Of a stretch of DNA of 51,856 nucleotides, positions 1 to 7,074 are shown piece after piece. Within the stretch, counting starts at the first letter, position 1. Every line of letters begins with the position of its first letter. Position numbers and translations under genes: made by a program. The stretch comes from Gluconobacter sp. P1C6_b (lineage in GTDB: Bacteria > Pseudomonadota > Alphaproteobacteria > Acetobacterales > Acetobacteraceae), in NCBI RefSeq assembly GCF_018811945.1, contig NZ_JACRVU010000019.1:1-51856 (forward strand), written 5' to 3'. The notes beneath the pieces are model-generated. The model searched no databases, was not told the origin of the DNA, and saw only the letters and a program-made list of their open reading frames with translations.

Positions 1-327
1 CTTCTGAACGATCTTCCGGTCGAAACGCTTCTGAACGATCTTCCGGTCGAAACGGCAGAAGTCATCGGAGATCGGGGATACGACAGCAATAAAATCAGGC
101 AGTCTCTCGCAGAGCAGAACATTACCGCCTGCATCCCCCCGAAGAAGAGCCGGAAATCAAAGCCACCTTACGACTGGCATCTGTATAAAAAGCGCCACCT
201 CATCGAAAACATGTTCGCAAAGCTGAAGGACTGGCGACGTGTTGCCACCAGATATGACCGGTGCTCTCATACCTTCGTGTCCGCAATCCATATCGCGGCA
301 AGTGTCATCTTCTATCTCAAGGAATGA
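1..327 (+). CDS. IS5-family transposase, C-terminal fragment
   Basis: Frame 1 is open from the first base to a TGA at 325-327 and encodes the C-terminal half of a DDE transposase. The visible motifs are VIGDRGYDSNKIR, which carries the second catalytic Asp, and HLIENMFAKLKDWRRVATRYD, which carries the catalytic Glu and the following basic residues typical of IS427-group enzymes. The first 54 bases are an exact 27-bp tandem duplication that repeats nine residues (LLNDLPVET) in frame just upstream of the Asp motif. This repeat is not expected in the family and may impair the protein. The N-terminus lies outside the window. Confidence 0.85.
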   Translation, partial: LLNDLPVETLLNDLPVETAEVIGDRGYDSNKIRQSLAEQNITACIPPKKSRKSKPPYDWHLYKKRHLIENMFAKLKDWRRVATRYDRCSHTFVSAIHIAASVIFYLKE

Positions 328-337
328 GTCCTGAACC
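1..337 (+). mobile_element. 3' part of an IS5-family insertion sequence, cut by the window start
   Basis: This is the right-hand part of an insertion sequence; its left part lies outside the window. The boundary is placed near 337 because the reverse strand reads GGTTCAGGACTC inward from there, a plausible terminal repeat, and the flank at 337-340 reads CTAG, a target type known for the IS427/IS5 groups. The element interrupts the receptor gene that runs leftward from 2300. The exact end and the target duplication cannot be confirmed without the left end. Confidence 0.7.
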
Positions 338-2300
338 TAGAATACCGCATACCGCCACCAAAACCGAGCCCTTTGAGCGGGCCGGATGGCATTGTGTAGA
401 AGGCGAACAGGGACGCGTTTCCCTTACCGGACTGGATCAGCGGCTTGCCGGTTGAGTCATCCTTGACCTTCTGGAAACTGACCGCCGCCGTGACCATCAG
501 GTTGTGAAACGGTTGGGCATGGGCTTCAAACTCGAAGCCATCTGAATGAACCAGACCGCTTTGCAGGCTGTATCCGGTATTGGCGACGGAAACGAGCACG
601 TTACTCTGCTCGATATGGAAGCCCGCTGCCGTAAAGAGAACGGATGTGCCGGGGATCTGGTATTTCAGGCCGCCCTCAAGCTGCTTTCCGATGGACGGAT
701 GGGCCTGCCGCAGCGTCGCACCACCGTCATTCGAGACCGTACCGGACTGCGGCTGAAAGGATGTCGAGTAACTGATATAGGGCGAAAGACCGAAATCGAA
801 ATGATACAGCCCTGAAGCACGCCAGGTGATCTGGCTGGCGCTTTGCCGGTCATTGGACTGCTCGAAATATTCGGTCTGATGGGACCGGTACCAGTCATTG
901 CGGATGCTGCCCGTCAGGATCAGACGCTTCCAGCGGATCTCGTCCTGACCATAAGCACCAGCCTGATGCGATTTCGTGACATAACGCAGATAAGGCGTCA
1001 GGTCCGGAATGGCCATGTGATAATCGGGATGCAGGACATCCAGATCCGGTGCATCGCCATAGGCTTCCGTATCGTTCGCCTTCTGCTGCATGTAGTCAAA
1101 ACCGAACATCAGCGCATGACGCAGCGGTCCCGTGCGGACCTTTCCCTTGAACTGACTGTCAAACGCCAGATTATAGGTGTGCTCCTGCGTGCCATAGGCG
1201 GAACGGGACAGCATCTGACCGCTGGTGCCGTCATCGCTGTCGTAATATCCATTATCATAGACACTACGATAGACCGTTCTGATGTCGTCATAACGGCCAC
1301 GCGTGCTGAAGCTCCAGTCATCGTTGAAGCGATGGTTCAGGATATAGGTGATAGCCCCCTGACGTCGGTTGAACTTTTCGGCCGAGACGTCGCCATCATA
1401 GAAATTGCGTGGCAGATAGCCGTAGGACGCGCGCTTGAGAGAGCCGATCAGCGGAACGCCACCATAGGAGCCGTTTTCCGGATCATACTGGTAGTTTCCG
1501 AGCAGCGTCAGTGTCGTTGGGCCGTCCCCACCGAACGTGAAGGACGGGCTGATGCTGAAACGCCGACTTCCGGTCCTGCTCAACTGGGTGTGCTGTCCGT
1601 TGATGGTGCCGTACACACGGTAGCGGAGCATTCCGTCATCCGTTGCAAAGCCACCGACATCCGCATCGACACGATAAAGATCGAACATGCCGCCCGTCGC
1701 ATTCACACCGCCATAAAATCGCTGGTCCGTCGGCAGCTTGCTGGACATGGCCGTCAGCCCACCTGGGCTGGACTGTCCATAAAGCGCGGATGCCGGTCCC
1801 TTCAGGAGCTCGACGCGATCGAGACGGAATGTATCCGTCTGGGCCACAGCAAAACCTGTTGGGCTGTCCTGAAATTTCAAGCCGTCCAGAAAAGTCGGAA
1901 CTGTGAAGCCGCGCAGATCGAAGAGATCATAGCGCGTCCCTTCTCCGCCGCGTGTATCCGCAGTTACGCCCGCCGCATAGCGCACGGCCTGATTGAGGTT
2001 CAGTACACCACGCGCGTCCATTTCGTCACGGGTAATGACCGTTACCGACTGGGCTGTCTCAATCAGGGGCGTGTTCGACTTGGTTGCCGAGGACGCAACG
2101 GTCGAAGCCAGATGCCCGCGAACCTTGATCTGTTCGACGTCTTTTGCATGTGTTTCTACGGATTTGTGTGCGATGTGGCCAACTGCTGTTTTCCCTGAAT
2201 GCCGGTCCGTGTCAGCTTTTCTGTCCTGATCGGCAGCAAACGCCGTATCGCTCAGAACGATTGAAAAAAGCGCCGTGTAGATGATCCTGTTACGCTGCAT
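312..2300 (-). pseudogene. TonB-dependent siderophore receptor, C-terminus lost to IS insertion
   Basis: This outer-membrane receptor would import a ferric siderophore using TonB energy. The start at 2300 gives a clear signal peptide (MQRNRIIYTALFSIVLSDTA, cleaved after AFA); an in-frame upstream extension lacks one. After a TonB-box-like stretch (VEQIKVRG) comes the plug domain with TVITRDEMDARGVLNLNQAV and then a long beta-barrel. The barrel ends abruptly at GGGMRYS, followed by eight residues read from the insertion sequence. Siderophore receptors normally continue for roughly 80-100 residues and end in an aromatic residue needed for outer-membrane assembly, so the last strands are missing. 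A Fur-box-like site lies about 60 bp upstream. The receptor is probably non-functional. Confidence 0.85.
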
Positions 2301-2361
2301 ACCCCACCCATGTGTCGTTACCGGCTTCTGCACCCAGAGGGTCGGCGGTGTGTCTTTGTAT

Positions 2362-2376
2362 TGAGAATGACTCTTA
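2362..2376. promoter_or_regulatory. Fur-box-like site upstream of the siderophore receptor
   Basis: TGAGAAT-G-ACTCTTA is a 7-1-7 inverted repeat that matches the Fur heptamer model TGATAAT-N-ATTATCA at 10 of 14 positions. It lies 62 bases upstream of the receptor start at 2300, where an iron-responsive operator would be expected. The function is inferred from position and similarity only. Confidence 0.5.
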
Positions 2377-2531
2377 GTTGCGCTCCTAGCCACATTCGCA
2401 GAGCGCATCAACCGACGCGACGGCCATTGGCCCGAACGCGAACAAAGTCTGCCTGATCGCCGAGAATGGAAGCCTCTGCGTCGTCGTCCAAATGGGCGCA
2501 GATGGACGATTTGAGCGTAGAATACCGCCGG

Positions 2532-3311
2532 TTACAGCGGCGGCGTCAGCGTGCCAGAGCGCACCATGCGGGGTGAGACGCCGAAGGTCCGATGGAACAT
2601 CGTGCTGAAACTGCTGGCGTTCTCGTAACCGAGGTCGAATGCGACTTCGGAAATCGACTGCCCTGCGGCAATGCGGGAAGCTGCCTCGACCACCCGGACA
2701 CGCCGGCGCCAAGCGGCGAATCCCATGCCCATTTCCTGCTGGAAAAGTCGGGTAAAGGTCCGTCTGGCCATACCTGCTTCCCGCGCCCAGTGGTCAATGT
2801 CGTGGCAGTCTCCGGGCTGGGCGGCAATCGCCTCACACACACGAAGCAGGCGCGGATCGGAAGGAAACAACAATCGGTCCGCAATCGGGGGCGCGCGCCT
2901 GATTTCACCAACAAGAAGCCGCGCAATGGACGTCATGCGCTCATCCATGGAGAACTCGTAGCGCATGGCGATAATCTCATCCACGAGCCCCCGCATGAGG
3001 GATGAGGCGTCGAACATCTTGCACGGAAGGTCTTCGGCTTCTGGCAGTGTCGGATCAACGTAAACAACCTGAAATGCCAGATCGGTCCGACAGTTTGCCT
3101 GATGAAGCGTGTTGGCGGGGATCCACATTCCCTGCCCTGACCCGAGCACGAAACTGCGCCCCAGCGTACTGATGGTCACCGTTCCCCCCAGAAACAGCGA
3201 GAGCTGTGAGCGGTCATGCGTGTGATACCCGTCCACGAAACCGCCCAGATAACGGTCTGCAAACCCCACGACCGGCGGCAGACGGTCCGGCAGATCGGCC
3301 GTCCGCTTCAT
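2532..3311 (-). CDS. AraC-family transcriptional regulator
   Basis: A 259-residue regulator with an N-terminal cupin-type sensing domain (HTHDRSQLSLFLGG, then GMWIPANTLHQANCRT) and a C-terminal double helix-turn-helix of the AraC/XylS type. The C-terminal signature includes SEVAFDLGYENASSFSTMFHRTFGVSPRMVR. The ATG at 3311 is preferred; the frame also extends to a TTG at 3341 with no better ribosome site. It is co-oriented with the truncated siderophore receptor downstream, but 231 bp separate the two. This cupin type responds to varied small molecules, so a role in iron control is only a guess from position. Confidence 0.85.
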   Translation of the reverse strand: MKRTADLPDRLPPVVGFADRYLGGFVDGYHTHDRSQLSLFLGGTVTISTLGRSFVLGSGQGMWIPANTLHQANCRTDLAFQVVYVDPTLPEAEDLPCKMFDASSLMRGLVDEIIAMRYEFSMDERMTSIARLLVGEIRRAPPIADRLLFPSDPRLLRVCEAIAAQPGDCHDIDHWAREAGMARRTFTRLFQQEMGMGFAAWRRRVRVVEAASRIAAGQSISEVAFDLGYENASSFSTMFHRTFGVSPRMVRSGTLTPPL

Positions 3312-3474
3312 GGTGCGATGACCCCGTTCATGTTTCTTCAAAAGAGACCCAGCAAAATGATCCTGCCCGACATTCCGTTCGTCTGCAGCAGCACATCAGA
3401 ACAAGGCGTCATAGAACACTGGCGGACATTCCGCGTCCATTTTTTTTAGAGAACCTGAACGGGAACAGCGCCTC

Positions 3475-3795
3475 TCAGGCCGGGACGTTCTGAAGAACCA
3501 GAAAACCCTCGAAAACAGGCGGCCCCACCATCAGAGTGCGTCCCTGTCCAGCACCCGTATGCGCCTGACGGAACTGTTCGGACCGGGTCCATCCCACGAA
3601 AGCATCATGAGAGTCCCAGACTGTGTGTGATGCATAAAGCGTCAGGCCATCCTGCGTCGGGCCTTTCAGGAACTGGAAGCTGACGAACCCGGGCACCGTC
3701 TTCAGAAGGACCTCCCGGTCCAGCCAGCGTTTTTCAAAAGCTTCGGCATTGTCCTGCGCCACCCTGAAGCGGTTCATCGCAATATACTGGTGCAT
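3475..3795 (-). CDS. Heme-degrading monooxygenase (IsdG/ABM-type), second copy
   Basis: A 106-residue protein of the antibiotic-biosynthesis-monooxygenase fold. The Asn/Trp/His triad of IsdG-type heme oxygenases is in place: N8 (AMNRFRV), W69 (VGWTRSEQF) and H79 (FRQAHTGAG), close to the N7/W67/H77 pattern of the family. It would bind heme in the cytoplasm and break the ring to release iron. It is the last gene of the heme operon, starting 12 bp after hmuV. It is a clear paralogue of the first gene of the same operon, sharing FxxRWLDREVLLxTVPGF, so the operon begins and ends with related monooxygenases. Confidence 0.85.
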   Translation of the reverse strand: MHQYIAMNRFRVAQDNAEAFEKRWLDREVLLKTVPGFVSFQFLKGPTQDGLTLYASHTVWDSHDAFVGWTRSEQFRQAHTGAGQGRTLMVGPPVFEGFLVLQNVPA

Positions 3796-3807
3796 CTGTT
3801 TTCTCTT

Positions 3808-4620
3808 TCATCGGCTGAAAATGATATCGTGCGGCAGGATGTAGGGCTTGCCCGTTCGTTCATGGGTTTGGACGCGCCCCTCTTCCAGCCCGAACACCGT
3901 ACGGGCCAGGGTGTCAGTCAGAACGTTCTGTGGAGGCCCCTGCGCATGAATACTGCCCTGATGCACGACCACGATCCTGTCGGCACAGGCCACGGCCCAG
4001 TTAAGGTCATGCAGGACCAGTACGGCCCCGCCTCCCTTGCGGGCATGTGCGCGGGCAAGATCAAGGACCAGGTGCTGACGGGCCGGATCCTGTGCGGAAA
4101 TCGGCTCGTCGAGCAGCAGAAATCCCGGCGCATCTCCCCTGCCCGACACCGCGGCTTCAAGCTGCATCAGGACGCGGGCCAGATGGGCACGCTGTCGCTC
4201 GCCGCCGGAGAGATCCATGACATCGCGATCCGCCAAATGCTCCAGTCCGACACGACCGAGCAGGTCTTCCGCCAGCACTTTGCGCTCCTGATCGCTCAGG
4301 CGGGGTGCCGAGACCCGGGCCCCCATCACGACAAGATCCCGCAATGTGAAACGTGCCCGCAGAACAGTCTCCTGCGTCAGCATGGCCCGCATCGCCGCGA
4401 GGCGTTCTGGAGCCAGATCGTTCAACTCCGTACCCTGCAACGTCACCGCTCCACTACTGGGCCGCAGCAATCCGCTGGCGATCCGGAGCAGCGTGCTTTT
4501 CCCCGCCCCGTTAGGCCCGACAATGGCCGTCACCTGTCCCGCCTCGAAGCAAAGCGACGCCCCGTGCAGGATCGTTTTCCCGCCCGCGCACCAGACGGCA
4601 TCCTGAAGAGCAAGACTCAT
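3808..4620 (-). CDS. hmuV: Heme ABC transporter ATP-binding protein HmuV
   Basis: A 270-residue ABC ATPase that would power heme import through HmuU. It has Walker A GPNGAGKSTLL, a Q-loop (LTQE), the signature LSGGERQRAHLARVL, Walker B FLLLDEP and the switch His in LVLHDL. The ATG at 4620 overlaps the hmuU stop by four bases (ATGA), showing translational coupling; a longer open frame upstream is a shadow of hmuU. The family (heme/vitamin B12/ferric-siderophore ATPases) does not itself fix the substrate. Heme is inferred from the flanking IsdG-type enzymes and the heme receptor. Confidence 0.9.
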   Translation of the reverse strand: MSLALQDAVWCAGGKTILHGASLCFEAGQVTAIVGPNGAGKSTLLRIASGLLRPSSGAVTLQGTELNDLAPERLAAMRAMLTQETVLRARFTLRDLVVMGARVSAPRLSDQERKVLAEDLLGRVGLEHLADRDVMDLSGGERQRAHLARVLMQLEAAVSGRGDAPGFLLLDEPISAQDPARQHLVLDLARAHARKGGGAVLVLHDLNWAVACADRIVVVHQGSIHAQGPPQNVLTDTLARTVFGLEEGRVQTHERTGKPYILPHDIIFSR

Positions 4621-5645
4621 GAGACCACCTCGCGTCCGTGAGTACTCGACAGAAGCCAGACAAAGACCGGCGTTCCCAGAACAGCCGTCACGATCCCCAC
4701 CGGAACGTCTGCGGGGATGGCAATCACGCGCGCAAGCGTATCTGCCACGATCATGAGGCTTGCCCCTAAAAGCGCACTTCCCGGCAGGACGAGACGATGA
4801 TCCGGGCCCGTCACCAGCCGGACAAGATGCGGCACGATAACACCCACGAACCCGATCGCCCCTACGAAAGAAACGGTTGGGCCGACGGCGCAGGCCACCG
4901 CCACCATGGCCAAACGCTTTATCCGCTCGACCGGATACCCGATCAGGCGGGCATCGCTCTCGCCCAGCAGCAGGGCATTGAGTGGCGTGGCCAGACGTGT
5001 CGTCAGGGCAGCCGCGACACACAGGAACGGACATAACAGGCCGATGCGGGACCATGTCGCGCCAGCGAAGCTACCCATGGTCCAGAATGTCAGGTCACGC
5101 AGGGCCGTGTCGTTGGCACGGAAAACAAGAATGCCCGTCAGCGCACCGGAAAACGCCCCGAGCGCCACGCCCGCCAGAAGGATCGTGCTGACGGAGGTCA
5201 CGCCACCGCGCGTTGCGAACAGATACAGCAGATAGGCGGCGGCAAAGCTGCCGCACATCCCCGCAGCAGGAATGGCCCAGACACCCCATGCATCCGAAAC
5301 AAGCCATGGTCCCCCCAGAACGATCATGCAGGCCGTCGCCAGTGCTGCCCCCGATGACACGCCGATCAGCCCCGGATCGGCCAGGGGATTGCGGAAAAGT
5401 CCCTGCATGACCGCTCCAGCAACCGCCAGCGCCGCCCCGGTCAGGCCCGACATCACGACCCGTGGCCCGCGGATACGAAGCAGCACGATCCGGTCTGCCC
5501 GAATGTCAGGATCCGTCGTTCCATGCCACAGAGCCGACAGATGCACGCCGGTGGCTCCGATATTCAGCGCGGCGATTACGGCCAGCAACAGCAATAGTAT
5601 GAGAGCGATCAGAAAGATCAGGGCCTGACGCCGGGATAATGTCAT
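4617..5645 (-). CDS. hmuU: Heme ABC transporter permease HmuU (FecCD family)
   Basis: A 342-residue, very hydrophobic inner-membrane permease of the FecCD/BtuC family, expected to form a homodimer with about ten helices per subunit. Family hallmarks are GLTGAALAVAGAVMQGLFRNPLADPGLIGVSSGA near the N-terminus and FVGVIVPHLVR near the C-terminus; the latter lies in the loop that contacts the ATPase. Four-base ATGA overlaps join it to hmuT upstream and hmuV downstream, so the three are co-translated. Heme is the likely substrate because of operon context. Confidence 0.92.
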   Translation of the reverse strand: MTLSRRQALIFLIALILLLLLAVIAALNIGATGVHLSALWHGTTDPDIRADRIVLLRIRGPRVVMSGLTGAALAVAGAVMQGLFRNPLADPGLIGVSSGAALATACMIVLGGPWLVSDAWGVWAIPAAGMCGSFAAAYLLYLFATRGGVTSVSTILLAGVALGAFSGALTGILVFRANDTALRDLTFWTMGSFAGATWSRIGLLCPFLCVAAALTTRLATPLNALLLGESDARLIGYPVERIKRLAMVAVACAVGPTVSFVGAIGFVGVIVPHLVRLVTGPDHRLVLPGSALLGASLMIVADTLARVIAIPADVPVGIVTAVLGTPVFVWLLSSTHGREVVS

Positions 5646-6574
5646 GCGGGATGACCCGCCGTTTCAATCAGGCGGGCCAGATCAAGCGCAGCCTGGGGCG
5701 TGCGGGGACCAAATCCAAGAAGACGCTCCCCCTCCATGGCAATGATCGCCCGGTTCTTGCCCGCAGGCGTCAGCTGGAACCCCGGATCGGCCAGAAGCTC
5801 ATTCCGGATGGCATCCCCACCCTGCTGCATTGTCAGGATTACATCCGGGCGGAGCGCAACAAGGTTTTCCTGATCCACGATCTTGTAGCCCTGCATGCCC
5901 GCTCCGGTATTGATCGCTCCTGCAAGGCCGATCACGGCATCCGCGGCCGTTCCCGCCCCTGCCGCCATGGGGCGGTTGTTCGTCATACGCATCACGAACA
6001 GCACACGCCGCATCTGCGGATGGGCCGAGCGCCATAAGGCCAGCTTTCGGAACTGGTCCGAAATCGTGGTGCACAGACGCTCCCCTTCAGCTTTCGCCTC
6101 AACGATTTCGGCCAGAAAACGGGTACGTCCCTCGATGGCTTCAGGAGAGGGCGTTGCATCCACGAACACGACCGGAATACCCGAAGCTGCAAGCTGATCC
6201 ATCGCAGCGGCCGGACCGGAATCATTCATGGCCAGGATCAGATCCGGCCTGAGAGACAGAACCCCTTCAGCGGAAATTGTCCGCATATAGCCCAGGTTTT
6301 TCTTTTCCCGCTGTGCCTGTTCCGGCCACGTAGAGGTCAGATCAACGCCAATAATGCTTTGCGAGCGCCCAAACGCATAAAGTGTTTCCGTAATAGTACC
6401 GCCGATGCACGCAATGCGCTGTGCCGCCGGGATCACAACATGACGGCCACGGCAGTCCGTTATGGTCCGCACAGAGGCTGCCTTGCCTGTTTTGGGCAGG
6501 AGACCGGCTGTCACGCTCATGGCGACAAGGGACAGGCCCAGTCGCCGGCGGGAAAGAGCAGAATTCTGCATCAT
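5642..6574 (-). CDS. hmuT: Periplasmic heme-binding protein HmuT
   Basis: A roughly 310-residue class III substrate-binding protein (BtuF/FhuD fold) that would carry heme from the outer-membrane receptor to HmuUV. The N-terminus has SRRRLGLSLVAMSVTAGLLP, a signal peptide with a twin-arginine-like SRRR. The mature part begins RTITDCRGRHVVIPAAQRIACIGGTITETLYAFG, typical of the family. The start may be ATG 6574 or GTG 6577; both overlap the upstream monooxygenase stop (TGATG or GTGA), so coupling holds either way. Its stop overlaps hmuU by four bases. Siderophore binding is not excluded by sequence alone. Confidence 0.88.
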   Translation of the reverse strand: MMQNSALSRRRLGLSLVAMSVTAGLLPKTGKAASVRTITDCRGRHVVIPAAQRIACIGGTITETLYAFGRSQSIIGVDLTSTWPEQAQREKKNLGYMRTISAEGVLSLRPDLILAMNDSGPAAAMDQLAASGIPVVFVDATPSPEAIEGRTRFLAEIVEAKAEGERLCTTISDQFRKLALWRSAHPQMRRVLFVMRMTNNRPMAAGAGTAADAVIGLAGAINTGAGMQGYKIVDQENLVALRPDVILTMQQGGDAIRNELLADPGFQLTPAGKNRAIIAMEGERLLGFGPRTPQAALDLARLIETAGHPA

Positions 6575-6903
6575 CACGCGGCCTGCTCCATCCCTTCGAC
6601 AGTCCGGAGCAGCTCATAGGCACTGAACTCCCGCCGCCCGATCGTCAGGGGTTCGCCCTTGCCGGCATCCTTATGCGCAATCTGGAAAAGGTCCGATCTA
6701 CGCCATGCCTCGAAGGCCTCGCGCGACGTCCATGACGCATGCGAAGCGTAGGCCACATGATCGGAATAGGTATCGCCTTTCAGAAACTGGATCATAAGGA
6801 AACCGGGGACAGTGTTGAGAAGCACCTCCCGATCCAGCCAGCGACGCCGGAAGTCGGCTTCACGGTCCAGTCGCACTTTGAAACGGTTCACAACAACGAA
6901 CAT
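6574..6903 (-). CDS. Heme-degrading monooxygenase (IsdG/ABM-type), first copy
   Basis: A 109-residue cytoplasmic enzyme and first gene of the heme operon. The start at ATG 6903 is chosen because GAGGAGAG precedes it at good spacing; the open frame extends 28 codons further without a ribosome site. The IsdG catalytic triad is exact: N6 (VVVNRFKV), W67 (FEAWRRSD) and H77 (FQIAHKDAG). The family degrades heme to a linear product and frees the iron. It diverges from the heme receptor at 7075 across a Fur-box-like region, so both halves of the system are probably repressed by iron. Confidence 0.87.
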   Translation of the reverse strand: MFVVVNRFKVRLDREADFRRRWLDREVLLNTVPGFLMIQFLKGDTYSDHVAYASHASWTSREAFEAWRRSDLFQIAHKDAGKGEPLTIGRREFSAYELLRTVEGMEQAA

Positions 6904-6989
6904 CTGGCTCTCCTCGCTTCCGGAATTCCGCAGTTTTTCGGCAGGAACAGAGGAATGGTCCCATCCGATGTGACAAGGCTGCCACAACT

Positions 6990-7008
6990 GAAAATGAGAA
7001 TCAATTGC
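6990..7008. promoter_or_regulatory. Fur-box-like operator between heme operon and heme receptor
   Basis: GAAAATGAGAATCAATTGC matches the classical 19-bp Fur box GATAATGATAATCATTATC at 14 positions. It sits in the 171-bp gap between the divergent heme operon (start 6903) and heme receptor (start 7075). A perfect TTGACA (7015-7020) follows as a possible -35 for the receptor, with a weak -10 about 17 bp on. TGAGAATC (6995-7002) also recurs inverted as GATTCTCA at 7051-7058, hinting at two bound sites. One iron-responsive repressor could control both directions. Confidence 0.6.
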
Positions 7009-7074
7009 ATCTTATTGACAAGCGTTTTGCCTTGGCATTTTGTTGCGACAGATTCTCAATAAGGACGTGGTCAC

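Noticed and set aside
843-2198. 451-codon plus-strand open frame
   Set aside because: It lies antisense to the siderophore receptor, which has a signal peptide, TonB box and plug motifs. The antisense translation shows no family motifs.
2532-3311. AraC protein as a siderophore-sensing (PchR-like) activator
   Set aside because: The sensing domain is of the general cupin type, and position next to a receptor is not enough to assign an iron role.
4621-5055. N-terminal extension of the HmuV frame
   Set aside because: The open frame runs upstream into hmuU, but the ATG at 4620 overlaps the hmuU stop and begins exactly at the ABC domain.
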